Positions 45,720 through 55,094 of a stretch of 64,000 nucleotides of DNA are shown piece after piece. Position 1 is the stretch's first letter, and each line of letters starts with the position of its first letter. Below the pieces are notes generated by a model that saw only the letters and a program-made list of their open reading frames with translations, did no database searches and was not told where the DNA came from. The position numbers and the translations under genes were made by a program. Source of the stretch: VAZQ01 sp963771845 (GTDB lineage Bacteria; Pseudomonadota; Alphaproteobacteria; Rhizobiales; Xanthobacteraceae); NCBI GenBank assembly GCA_963771845.1, contig CAVYVC010000044.1:38708-102707 (forward strand). Direction: 5' to 3'.

Positions 45720-46196
45720 TTACCTGATGTCAGGCGCATTCAGGCTGCCGCACCCTGCCGCACCCCAGTCGATCTTGGCAAGGAACTGCTCAATCAATCG
45801 GGCGCCTGCCTCTGTCCGCGCCACTTCCAGCGGGAACTTGCCATCGAGAATTCCCAATGGTTCGCGCAGCCATCGGTTAGCTTTATCGACGCCGAATACG
45901 TCCTCAGCCAGAGCCTGGATGCGGGTCAGTCTCACGACGCGATCGGATTCCTCGATCGAGAGCGGCTCTCGCTTCGTCTTGCGATGTCGCCATGTGCGCG
46001 CCGAAATGATGAAATGTTCGATCTCCTGCTTGGAAAATCCGGCCTTTTGGACATGGGCGAGAACAGCCAAGCGAATGCCGCGGCGAACGATGCGGGCAAG
46101 GTCGGCCTCGGATGCCACCTCCGCACCCAGGGCGCGATGGCCGCCCAGCTTGCGAAAGACTCGCTCGATCACGGGCGGGGGTGTCGGCAAAGGCAT
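45720..46196 (-). CDS. Xre/MbcA/ParS-type antitoxin, no RES toxin beside it
   Basis: A 158-residue protein with the MbcA/ParS/Xre toxin-binding C-terminal domain (PF09722 type): RVVRLTRIQALAEDVFGVDK, ANRWLREPLGILDGKFPLEV, AGARLIEQFLAKIDWGA. The N-terminal part carries the Xre-like dimer helices (SKQEIEHFIISARTWRHRKT). These antitoxins normally neutralise an RES-domain NAD-degrading toxin encoded next to them. Downstream on its strand the next gene is the convergent VapB, not a RES toxin. ATG 46196 is used; the AGGAGG before it is too close to be a good ribosome site, so the true start may be a GTG near 46172. Confidence 0.8.
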   Translation of the reverse strand: MPLPTPPPVIERVFRKLGGHRALGAEVASEADLARIVRRGIRLAVLAHVQKAGFSKQEIEHFIISARTWRHRKTKREPLSIEESDRVVRLTRIQALAEDVFGVDKANRWLREPLGILDGKFPLEVARTEAGARLIEQFLAKIDWGAAGCGSLNAPDIR

Positions 46197-46411
46197 CCTC
46201 CTTGGACGGACCAAGTGGCTGGCAATATGCCATGGGCGGCAAATTGCCAACCACCATCCCTGGAGGCTGCGGCGCTTTTCAACGGCCGGAATTCGACCCG
46301 AATGAACGGTGCTGGCGCGAGCGTTTGGCGATAGCGCCGATTTCTGGCTCAACTCGTGGTCTGATGTTGGGCGATCTCCCCAGCCGAGTTGTCTTGCAAC
46401 GGGCGCGACTT

Positions 46412-48847
46412 TCACGCGGCGCGTGCTGCTGTCTCAGCCGGTTGCAGCGCGGGGTCGGCGCCCGCGCGATGCAGAATGCGTGCCGGCGTGCCCGCGAACT
46501 GGAGGATGCCGGCCTGCGCGAAGCGCTGGAGCATCTCCCACGCGGGGCGATCGATCATTTCGACCGGCGGGATGCCGGTCGAGCTTTCCGCGGCGAGGCG
46601 CGCTCGTTCGGCAGCGATGCGCGGCGCATCGCCGTCGAAAACCACGAGCAGGCGCTCGGCGTGCATCTCGGCATGAACGAAGCGTTCTCCATGTCGCGTG
46701 CGCATGTCCTCAACCAGCGCTTCCTCCGGCGACAGCACCTTGATCGAAGCGGCCTTGGCCGTCCCCAGCATGGCCTGCATGCGCTCGATCAGCGCGGCGC
46801 GGCCGGATGGCATTTTGATTGCCGAGAGGTCGCCCGTGCCGTCGAGCACGCCGTCGGCAAGCGTCTGCTTGTGCGCGAGCAGATGCAGAATGGAATGCTC
46901 GATCGAGTCCTGGGTGACGAAATTGACCACCCGCACCGCTTGCGTCTGTCCTTTGCGCCAGACGCGGCCGATGCGTTGTTCGAGCTTCGCCGGGTTCCAG
47001 GGCAGGTCGAGATTGATGACGCAGCTCGCCATCTGCAGATTAAGGCCGGTCGCACCCGCATCCGATGTGAGAAACAACCGGCAAGCCGGGTCTTGCCGAA
47101 AGCGGGCAATCTCGGCACGGCGGCGCAATTGCGGCACGTCGCCGGTGTGCCAGGCGCAATCGACGCCCATCTCGGCCGCCAATTCCCGCACGAATTCCAG
47201 CATGCGCACCCACTCGGAGAACACGACGATCTTGCGCTCGCCGTCTTCGAGCAGTTCCTCGATCACGCCTTCCAGCTCTTCGAGCTTGGGGCACACGCGG
47301 CAGGTGGGATCGAGAATCGCGGGCGTGTCGCAGATCATGCGCATGCAAGCGAGATATTGCTGCAGGCGCTCGAACTCCTCCTTGGTCAGCGGGCGGCGCT
47401 CGGCGATGGCGGCGAGCCGGCGCGCCAAATACTCGTAGTCGGCGTAACGCGCGGCCTGCTCCTCCGCCATCGGCACGAAGAAGGTCTTGACCGTGCGGCC
47501 GGGGAGCTCCTTTTCCACGTCGTGCTTGCGCCGGCGCAGCATGATGCCGCAAAGGCGACGGTGCATCGCATCGAGATTGCGGTAGCCGACCGGGCGGCCG
47601 CGTTCGTCGAGCTCGTAGAAATCGCGGTTAAAGCGGAACAAGGGCCCAAAAATCTCGGGGTCCAGATATTGCACAATGGAATAGGTTTCATCGATGCGGT
47701 TCTCCAGCGGGGTGCCGGTGAGCACGAAGGCGAACGGCGACCGCAGTGATTTGACCTGCCGCGCCGTCTTGGTGTGCCAGTTCTTGATGCGCTGGGCTTC
47801 ATCGAGGATCACCACGTCCGGCTTGAGCAGGCGGTTGATGTCGTCTGCGTCCCTCACCACCTGCTCGTAGTTGACCAGCGTGAAGAAGACCGGATCGGAA
47901 TAAAGCTTGAGCCGCTCGGGACGCAGGCCGGCGACGTAACGCACACCGCGATCGGTGAACCGGGCGATCTGGTCCTCCCATTCCGCCTTCACCGAAGTGG
48001 GGGAGACGACGAGCACCCGTTCGATGCCCTTCTGCCGCGCCAGCAATTCACAGGCGGCAATCGCCTGCACGGTCTTGCCGAGGCCCATTTCGTCGGCAAG
48101 CAGCGCGCGCTCGTGAAACGCGAGATGCGCCGTGCCTTCCTTCTGGTAGGACAGGAGCGGCAGCTTGACCACATCCCAGGAGGCACGGCCTGCCTCGACG
48201 GCGGCGAGAAATTGCGCGCGCGAGGCTTCGCGCGCGGCTAGGCGCGTCTCGCGCTCAAGCCAGGCTCCGAAATGCCGCGAAATACGGATGGATTTGGGTG
48301 CGGACGGCGCGGCGTCCAAAAGCGCCTGGATGTTGGCCGCGCCTGGTTTGAGCGCACCATCGCGGGTGCAGAATGGGGCAAGGAAGGCGCGCGCTTTCGC
48401 GTCCGGTCCGGCCTTCGGGTGCAGGATTGCCGGGACTGCCGTCCCTGCGCGGTTAAGAAATATCTCCACGCGCGGCGACTTTGAAGTGGCCGCCGCCTTG
48501 AAGCTGCGGGCGTTCTTAGTGCTGAGCGCCGCCAGAACCCCTTCGATGTGCTTGCAGGTACCAAGCCCGTTAACACGGTGATCGATGCAGCCGCAGGAAT
48601 TATTGCGCCCCGCAGGACCACGGATCTCCACCTCGTAGGTGCTGCCCGAAGTCGAGCGCACGCGGAAAGTTCCGAACAGCCCGTATCCCGGCTCCAGCGC
48701 CTCGATCCTTGCGATCTCGGTGCGGCCACGCCAGCGCCGCAGGTTTAGTTCGTCGTCGTCGCTGGTTTTCCAGCCGAGGACAGGCGGCTTGTTCAGAACC
48801 CTGCGGGCGCGGCGTTTGGCCGCCTGCTGTTGCTTGCGTCGAGGCAT
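46412..48847 (-). CDS. SNF2/RapA-type helicase with N-terminal SWIM zinc finger
   Basis: An 811-residue DNA-dependent ATPase. A SWIM finger near residue 90 reads NNSCGCIDHRVNGLGTCKHI (C-x-C and C-x-H). Then SNF2_N: LLSYQKEGTAHLAFHERALL, ADEMGLGKTVQAIAACELLA (Walker A), VVSPTSVKAEWEDQI, VVILDEAQRIKNWHTKTARQ (DEAQ), and FVLTGTPLENRIDETYSIVQ. The helicase C part has KIVVFSEWVRMLEFVRELAA, ARFRQDPACRLFLTSDAGAT and NPAKLEQRIGRVWRKGQTQA. It likely remodels DNA-protein complexes; related genes occur in defence islands. Start at ATG 48847. The gene stands alone on its strand, next to toxin-antitoxin genes. Confidence 0.92.
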   Translation of the reverse strand: MPRRKQQQAAKRRARRVLNKPPVLGWKTSDDDELNLRRWRGRTEIARIEALEPGYGLFGTFRVRSTSGSTYEVEIRGPAGRNNSCGCIDHRVNGLGTCKHIEGVLAALSTKNARSFKAAATSKSPRVEIFLNRAGTAVPAILHPKAGPDAKARAFLAPFCTRDGALKPGAANIQALLDAAPSAPKSIRISRHFGAWLERETRLAAREASRAQFLAAVEAGRASWDVVKLPLLSYQKEGTAHLAFHERALLADEMGLGKTVQAIAACELLARQKGIERVLVVSPTSVKAEWEDQIARFTDRGVRYVAGLRPERLKLYSDPVFFTLVNYEQVVRDADDINRLLKPDVVILDEAQRIKNWHTKTARQVKSLRSPFAFVLTGTPLENRIDETYSIVQYLDPEIFGPLFRFNRDFYELDERGRPVGYRNLDAMHRRLCGIMLRRRKHDVEKELPGRTVKTFFVPMAEEQAARYADYEYLARRLAAIAERRPLTKEEFERLQQYLACMRMICDTPAILDPTCRVCPKLEELEGVIEELLEDGERKIVVFSEWVRMLEFVRELAAEMGVDCAWHTGDVPQLRRRAEIARFRQDPACRLFLTSDAGATGLNLQMASCVINLDLPWNPAKLEQRIGRVWRKGQTQAVRVVNFVTQDSIEHSILHLLAHKQTLADGVLDGTGDLSAIKMPSGRAALIERMQAMLGTAKAASIKVLSPEEALVEDMRTRHGERFVHAEMHAERLLVVFDGDAPRIAAERARLAAESSTGIPPVEMIDRPAWEMLQRFAQAGILQFAGTPARILHRAGADPALQPAETAARAA

Positions 48848-49088
48848 GGTCGCGTATCGAAAAGGCTTCGCCGAATCACTGATACATTACCATTGCCGGG
48901 AAGGCTTCCGCGCGATCCCAACGAGTGATCCCCAAAAGAAGATCCAAGAAGCTGGGACGCCATCGGTATCTGTCCGAACCGTATCGCCGAAATCATCAGC
49001 AATCGGCGGCGAATAGAGCGTTTCATCATCGTCGACGTACACGTCTCGTCGCCGACTCACCCATTGCTGCACACCTTGGTTATGCCTT

Positions 49089-49112
49089 GCGTTAGCTAAC
49101 GCTGTGCGTTAG
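49089..49112. promoter_or_regulatory. overlapping palindromes: candidate higBA operator
   Basis: Two perfect inverted repeats share a half-site: GCGTTAGCTAACGC (49089-49102) and CTAACGC-TGT-GCGTTAG (49096-49112). They lie just upstream of higB, where the HigA antitoxin normally binds to repress its own promoter. Three GCGTTAG-type half-sites in 24 bases would let two HigA dimers bind side by side. Confidence 0.7.
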
Positions 49113-49123
49113 TATCGCGTACC

Positions 49124-49405
49124 CTGATCAAATCGTTTGGGAATGCCGCCGCCGAAGCTGCATGGCAACGTCGGTTCACAAAAGGCATTCCCAATGACAT
49201 CATAAAAGCGGGCAATCGCAAGCTGATGCAGATTCACAATGCTCGCAGCCTTGAGGACTTGAGGGCGCCGCCAGGCAATCGGCTGGAGCGGTTGGCCGGG
49301 GATCGGAAAGGGCAGCACAGTATTCGAATCAATGACCAGTGGCGCATCTGCTTCCGCTGGCGTGACGGCGACGCCCACGATGTCGAGATCATCGACTATC
49401 ATTGA
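49124..49405 (+). CDS. higB: HigB toxin (RelE/ParE superfamily)
   Basis: A 93-residue ribosome-dependent mRNA interferase toxin. It begins LIKSFGNAAAEAAWQRRF, aligning with the usual MIKSF start of HigB, so the start codon is probably the CTG at 49124; no ATG, GTG or TTG is available at the right place. Then HNARSLEDLRAPPGNRLERL, GQHSIRINDQWRICFRW (the core HigB motif) and GDAHDVEIIDYH at the end. It is followed 13 bases later by higA. Toxin first, antitoxin second is the normal higBA order. If CTG is used, expression would be low, which suits a toxin. Confidence 0.9.
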   Translation: MIKSFGNAAAEAAWQRRFTKGIPNDIIKAGNRKLMQIHNARSLEDLRAPPGNRLERLAGDRKGQHSIRINDQWRICFRWRDGDAHDVEIIDYH

Positions 49406-49418
49406 GGAGATCTGAGCA

Positions 49419-49712
49419 GTGGCCGATTTTCCACCAGCACATCCAGGCGACGTTCTGCGCGAGGACTTTTTGAAGCCGCTGTATCTCTCGCAATACGCGC
49501 TGGCCAAAGCCATTGGTGTCCCGCAGATACGCATCAGCGCGATCGTCAATGGCAAGCGCGCAATTACACCTGACACAGCCCTCAGGCTGGCCCGCTACTT
49601 TGGAACAAGCGCCGAATTCTGGATGGGCATGCAGACGACCTACGACCTCGAAATGGCGCGCGATGAAATAGGCGCTAAGATCAAGGCGCGAGTTCATCCG
49701 CGGGCCGCGTGA
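49419..49712 (+). CDS. higA: HigA antitoxin (XRE family)
   Basis: A 97-residue helix-turn-helix antitoxin that binds HigB and represses the operon. It begins at GTG 49419 after GAGGAG, with HPGDVLREDFLKPLYLSQYA, then the HTH (LAKAIGVPQIRISAIVNGKR) and RAITPDTALRLARYFGTSAE with FWMGMQTTYDLEMAR. All parts are standard for the HigA branch that accompanies HigB of this type. The module looks intact and should be functional. Confidence 0.95.
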   Translation: MADFPPAHPGDVLREDFLKPLYLSQYALAKAIGVPQIRISAIVNGKRAITPDTALRLARYFGTSAEFWMGMQTTYDLEMARDEIGAKIKARVHPRAA

Positions 49713-50001
49713 TTATCGAAGCCGCCGGGGAACGACACGAATTCCGGCGCGCTACCCGCGAAACGTGCGTATCGCCGCGAATTTCTGCGCAGGAGCGGAG
49801 GGAGTGGAAGTCATATTCTATTCCAAAAGGCCGATTCTATCGATACTTTGAGTAGCCGCCGGCCAGAAAATACCCCCAGAGATACCCCCGGCATTTAGAT
49901 GGAGTTCGATTCTGTTATGGGATTCGAACATCACTCAAAGCTAATGACCAGTCTGCCTTTCTGCAGTTCTCTCACGCAATCTCCTTGCCCCAGCAACGCC
50001 G

Positions 50002-50640
50002 TTACAGGCGATTGTGGATTTTCAACTTATCTAAGATGCGCTTGGCAGCAGCAATTTGTCTGCGCGAAATAAAAATCTGCCTGCGTGCTTCTACCGAAGA
50101 GGTAATAGTAGTAGCGAGGGCCGGCTGAATATCATGGGCGGAAAAATTATCGGTGATCGCCCATACACCCGCCTGAATGATCTTCGGGTTCTTACGTCGA
50201 GCGCGTTTCAGAAACAAAATCAAACTTTCGTCTGCTTTGGCAACATCTATGAACGCCTCCCTGTATCCAGGAATAGGTCGAGTGGCATTCATACAGGCAG
50301 CACGAAGAACTATTCGTCTTCTCCACCTTCGGAAAAGGCACAAGCGGCGTGTCTTGTAGAGCACCATATTTTGATACGGTCCAGATGCAATAAAATAAGT
50401 GCCCGGCGCAATCAGCACTCTTTTAAACGATTTAAAAGTGAGATTTCGTAGCTCAACGACTATGTGTGTGATGCTTTGACCAGTTGCATGTACGGCAATT
50501 GATTGACGGCGAACGAGCGTAAGAAGATCGTCAGCTTCGCTGAACCTGGAACGATTTATCCTTATAAGGATTGGAAAAAGGATCAGAATGGCCAGTAGTA
50601 TTATCTGTATCAATAATTCTTTTGACAAATAGCTTCGCAT
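50002..50640 (-). CDS. membrane-anchored protein of unknown function
   Basis: A 212-residue protein with one N-terminal helix (KELLIQIILLAILILFPILI) and then a soluble part. ATG 50640 follows GGGAGGGTGAA, a strong ribosome site, so the gene is real. Visible stretches: THIVVELRNLTFKSFKRVLI, APGTYFIASGPYQNMVLYK, RAACMNATRPIPGYREAFID and KIIQAGVWAITDNFSAHDIQ. The combination of PGTYF...QNMV, a conserved Cys-Met-Asn and IQAGVWAITDN looks like a single compact beta-rich domain that I cannot name. GC content is clearly lower than the left half of the window, which suggests acquired DNA. Confidence 0.7.
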   Translation of the reverse strand: MRSYLSKELLIQIILLAILILFPILIRINRSRFSEADDLLTLVRRQSIAVHATGQSITHIVVELRNLTFKSFKRVLIAPGTYFIASGPYQNMVLYKTRRLCLFRRWRRRIVLRAACMNATRPIPGYREAFIDVAKADESLILFLKRARRKNPKIIQAGVWAITDNFSAHDIQPALATTITSSVEARRQIFISRRQIAAAKRILDKLKIHNRL

Positions 50641-51264
50641 TTCACCCTCCCACTATGTACTGGCTGTGATGGGCGCGCAAAGGCTAGCGAGAAGAAAGGT
50701 ATGATTAAATGCACTTTCTGCGCGGGACCGTCAAAGTGGGATGCTCATGCCAAAAAACGCAAGAGAATCAATGTCGAATGTCGCTCCCTAGGGGGATGCG
50801 GCGATTTAATCAAATCAATGGGTTATCAGAAAGTGGGACACCCAATCATCCCATGCAATCATTAGGCTTTATTCGGGGACTGTCCCACCAGCGTGACACC
50901 GATGAGCCGGACAGAGTCGCGCCGTGTTTTTAATGTCCGCAGATGGTCCGCTTACCCTCCCAAACTCTCCGTGAATGCGGACATCAATTCTTGTCGGCCA
51001 TGTGCCAGGAGGAGACCTGAGCAAGTGCAGCAAAATGCATCTCGTCGATACGCGCTTGCACTCCAATAGTCCCACGCGCGAGCAGTGATATTTTGCGATC
51101 AGCCAGAAGCACCTACGATAGAATCTTCAGCCAGTGCAGGCTTCCGAAGGTATGCTCGCGAGGATCATGTGGCCACGGTCCAAAATCGCCAGGCAAGTCA
51201 CCACCGTGCCAATTTCATGCGGTCTCAAAGCCAGTGGCATGATCACTATCCACCGGTTATTGAA
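50641..51264. other. intergenic region without a convincing gene
   Basis: About 620 bases of lower GC. Short open frames exist (for example 50709-50933 plus strand) but none has a ribosome site, recognisable motif or coding character. The GTCCCACCAGCGTGACACC and TGTCCGCAGATGGTCCGC stretches look like worn mobile-element or gene remnants. Confidence 0.4.
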
Positions 51265-54240
51265 TTAATCGTCGTTCGGCAGCGGCGGATTCTGCCCGGA
51301 TTTGTTCTGGACCAGCCAGGATTTCCATTGCTCAGATTTGAAAGGCCATTTTTCCATCTCGATGCACCAGGCGGCTGGCGGGGGATCAAGGTATGCGTTT
51401 GCACGCTCGACGCGCGTAAAGCATCGAGGAATAACTTGCTTTGCGAAATTAACAAGCCCCTGCGTCGTCGCATAGTTGTGCCAAATGCGCGCCGTCTTGT
51501 CCTCCGATGCTGTGACGACGTCGCGCCCGTTCGGACTGAACGCTGCACTACTTACTTTACCGGCGTGTCCCTCAAGAACCGCGATGGGGTTCCCGGTTGC
51601 GGCGTCCCAGAGACGTGCGCTCTTGTCCTCCGATGCTGTGACCACCCGTCGGCCATCCGGACTGAATTTTGCCTCTGCCACGACTCCAAGGTGGCCGACC
51701 AGCGCATGCAGGGTCTGATAGGACACACCATCCCAGATGCGGGCGGTTCTGTCATTAGACGCTGTGACCGCGCGCCTTCCGTCAGGAGCAAAGGCAGCGT
51801 TGTTCACTGTGTCGACATGGCGGCTATAAACCGTGATCGTCTGTCCGCCGTCGGCGTCCCAGATGCGCGCCGTTTTGTCTGTTGACGCGGTAATTATGTA
51901 TCGCCCATCGAGGCTGAAAGACGCGCTGGTCAGGCCTCCCGAATGCCCTTCAAGGACCTTTATTGTCATGCCGGTCCCGGCATTCCAGATTCTTGCCGTC
52001 TTATCTTGCGACGACGTGACCACGCGCCGGCCGTCGGGACTGAACGCGGCTCCCGTGACCGCAGCTTGACCAGCGAGCGCAATGACCGACCGTCCGGTTG
52101 CGAGCTCCCAGATTTGTGCCGGCCTATAATCGGAAGCCGTTATTACGTGTCGTCCATCGGGGCTAAAGCCGGCGCTCCTGACACCGAGCACTTTGAGGAC
52201 AGCGGTTACCTTACCCTTTGTCCCGTCCCAGATTCTCACGGTGTTATCTTGGGAGGCGGTGATCACGTGTCGACCATCGCGGCTGAATTCGACACTGGTA
52301 ATTCCGCTCGTATGGCCGTTCAAGACCGTGATCCCTGCATGCCGCTCCAGGTCCCAGAGGCGCGCTGTTTTGTCATGAGATGTGCTGAGCACGCGCTACC
52401 CATCGGAGCTAAACACAGCACTACTCACGGCCTCCACATGCCCATTAAGTACCTTGAGCGTCTGGCCGGTTTCGGCGTCCCACAATCGCATTGTCTTATC
52501 TGAAGAATTAGTAAGCACGCGTCGGCCATTTGGACTGAACGTTACGCTATTCACCGAGTTGCTATGTCCGGTGAGCAGCGTCAACATTTCACCGGTTTCT
52601 ACGTTCCAGATACGGGCAGTAGCATCCTTGGACGCGGTCACCACGCGCCTCCCATCCGGACTGAAGGCGGCGCTCAGCACAGGTCCTGAATGACCAGTCA
52701 GAACCTTTATTATCTTCGCGGTCGCAACGTCCCAGATGCGGGCGCCTTCGTTGTCCCAGGACGCCGTCACCACGCGCCGGCCATCCGGGCTGAACACTGC
52801 ACCATCTACCAACCAAAGGCTTCCAACATCGGTAAACGTCGTGATTTCCTGTCCTGTTATGGCGTCAAGAATGACGGCGCCCATTCCACCTCCGATTACA
52901 ATACGCCGGCCGTCTGCGCTGAATGCTACGCTATCGTTTCTCTCCAAATTAAATAGCACGCTGATCTGATGGCCGGTCTCAGCATCCCAGGTTCGAATTT
53001 CATGAAATGAGACGGTTACTAATCGTCGGCCATCGGGGCTGAACGCGGCGCTTCGCACAGGGCTCCCATGACCCTCGAGAATACTGAGCATGCGACCCGT
53101 CTCAGCATCCCAGATGCGTGCCGTATGGTCTTCAGACGCCGTTGCCACAAATCGGCCGTCGGGGCTTAGGACGCCGCACGTTAAGTTATTCGTATGACCC
53201 TGCAGCAGCGTGATCTCATGCAGACGTTGAAGTGCGCGGGATAATGCCATCTCCGCCTCGCGGGCATATGGCCGTTCGATACCGCTGGACGCGTCTGGTA
53301 ATGCTTCAAGAGCCAAAAGCACGCCTGTCTCAGCGTCATCACGATCAATCGCCTGGTTAGCCAGACTGGCGAGGAAGCGCGATTGCGCGAGCAGTGCTCT
53401 GTCGCGCTCCTCTTTTGCCCGCGCCTCGTTTTGCTGCGCGATCGTCCGCTGTTCCACCGCAATCGCCTGTTGCTGCTCCGCGAACTGCTGGCGCTCTTCG
53501 GCGATGCTTGTCTGCTTAACCGCAATGCTACGCTGCCAATAAGCCACACCGGCCAGACCGAGAGCGAGCAGCAACCCCGCCGCCAGACTGCCCGTGAGAA
53601 TATTTCGCCGGCGCGTAGTGACTTGGCGGCTACGCCGAACGAAGCGTTGGGTTTCTTCGGTTGGCGCCGGTGCCCCGCTCGGTCGCGCGGCGATCCAGCG
53701 CTCCGCCCGCTCCAGCACAGGCGAGCGCAACAGCAAGCCGCTCGGCTCTGACGCCCCAGCCCACCGACGCGCCTGCTCGCCAAAGTCGGTGTGCTGCCTG
53801 ATCCAACCGATGTTGGTGTTGAGAGCTTCCGCGAGCTGATCGGCATGCTCCTCGAACTGCGCCGAGTCATCGAAGAAGATGAAGTTCAGCTCCGAGAGTT
53901 CCTCTGGGACGGATTTGTCCTCCACAGGGCGGAATACGATCGGCGCGAAGCGCTTGCTGAGGGAAGCCGCGAAACCGACTTCTTGCAGAGCAACACTGCC
54001 GGGCCGCACGGCACCGGGACTGAGAACGAACACAACCGTATCCGCGCGTGCAATCAGTTCTTCCACGCGTTTCCGCCATTTCTCAAAAGCGTAGATATCG
54101 CTGCGGTCGATGAATGTCTCGAATCCGCGTGCCTTCAGCGCTGCATCAAGTTGGTCCGCAAAGTCGATATCTTTGCGCGAATAGGAGATGAAGACCTTAG
54201 CTCTCGATTGGTCGGTCTTCGGTTCGGGGTCGTCGGGCAT
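51265..54240 (-). pseudogene. TIR - transmembrane - WD40 protein (14 repeats) with an internal amber stop
   Basis: ATG 54240 follows AGGAG. The protein starts with a TIR_2 domain (KVFISYSRKDIDFADQLDAA, AFEKWRKRVEELIARADTVV, FVLSPGAVRPG), the linker shared with the gene at 21589 (IGWIRQHTDFGEQARRWA, GLLLRSPVLERAERWIAARP), a membrane helix (NILTGSLAAGLLLALGLAGV), and a Gln/Glu-rich coiled coil (SIAEERQQFAEQQQAIAVEQ). Fourteen WD40 units follow (pattern GH...V.SAAFSPDGRRVVTAS.D.TARIWD), enough for two seven-bladed propellers. A TAG at 52396-52398 interrupts unit 7 (FSSDG-stop-RVLSTSHDKTARLW). The frame is otherwise open to 51265. A single C-to-T change from CAG would explain the stop; the second half could reinitiate at GTG 52392. 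Confidence 0.85.
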
Positions 54241-54597
54241 TGGCGCGCTCCTCGCGTGCCGATCTTCGGGGCGACGCGCCAGGATGGTCAAGCGCCGCCT
54301 GACCTGAGTATGGCGTCAGTTGGTAGATAGGCCCAGTAAAGGGCGTTCAAGCCATCTGCCACATGGACGAAATTTCATTTTGTCGATGGCTAGCCTCCCT
54401 GGGCCCACGGTCTTACGCAAGCACGTCAGGGGAGTTCGTTGTGCATCACAGCAAAATCGGGCGCCCGACTTCCGGATTGGGTCAAAATCCGAGATTACCG
54501 CACTGCAACATTGACGGCTGCTTTTCCTCATTCAGCAGACATTACAACGTCCTATGCAAGCTCAGCACAAGTCCCACCGGAGGGGAGGGGAATGACC
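54241..54597. other. intergenic region
   Basis: About 360 bases upstream of the TIR-WD40 gene. It should hold that gene's promoter. Stretches such as CCGACTTCCGGATTGGGTC look like worn copies of repeats common in this group, but I see no gene, hairpin or operator. Confidence 0.4.
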
Positions 54598-54897
54598 TTA
54601 GTCGTTGTCCGAGTATTTTTCGCCCATGCACTTGCGTTTGAATGACTGATACTCGTCGGCAGGAATTTTCAATTCCTGGTATCGAACATCGCATCGAACC
54701 CTATCGCCAAGCACCTTGATATTCGACTCCGCTGGTGCAGCAACAGCAGTTTTTGGACTTACCGCTTGCTGCAAGTGATGGCCACGAATCAGCTCAGTCA
54801 GACCTTGCTCAATCGATTTCTCAAAGTAGGGCTCAATTCCTGCCCCTACAGCCGCAGAAATGATGCACAAAGCGCAAACCGTAAACGGCTTCGCCAT
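54598..54897 (-). CDS. small secreted protein of unknown function
   Basis: A 99-residue peptide with a signal-like start (VCALCIISAAVGAGIEPYF) and a polar remainder ending with two cysteines (RVRCDVRYQELKIPADEYQS, FKRKCMGEKYSDND) that could form one disulfide. No family recognised. Low GC like the neighbourhood. The ribosome site is weak, so confidence is moderate. Confidence 0.55.
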   Translation of the reverse strand: MAKPFTVCALCIISAAVGAGIEPYFEKSIEQGLTELIRGHHLQQAVSPKTAVAAPAESNIKVLGDRVRCDVRYQELKIPADEYQSFKRKCMGEKYSDND

Positions 54898-55094
54898 AGC
54901 ACACCCCGAATCTTGACCGAGACAGCGAAGCTCAATTCTCGAAAAAGGTAAAATGAGGGCAGCCTGCGAAAAGTCTGGCGCTCCTCAACCGTTTTTGTCT
55001 CCTTTCCAGAACCGCACCGTTCACTGATGCTGTGCTCGGTCAGAAAGGCGGTCCAGCTCAGAGCTGAGCCATAGATTGGCGAACCCCCATATCG

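Noticed and set aside
45715..46305. Plus-strand frame after the VapB gene as a possible VapC toxin
   Set aside because: No PIN-domain acidic residues or motifs; it is antisense to the ParS-type antitoxin.
46112..47749. 545-codon open frame on the plus strand
   Set aside because: Antisense to the SNF2 helicase, whose motifs are clear; the plus-strand product has no motif.
49880..49935. tRNA-like TTCGATTC and ATTCGAAC motifs with CCCCCAGAGATACCCCC
   Set aside because: No cloverleaf can be drawn around them; could be a worn attachment site, but no integrase is in the window.
51085..51885. 266-codon plus-strand frame
   Set aside because: Antisense to WD40 repeats; the repeated pattern in it mirrors the repeats on the other strand.
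51265..53240. Regularly spaced repeats, considered as CRISPR
   Set aside because: Period is about 126 bases and the repeats translate into WD40 units; no short identical repeats with unique spacers.
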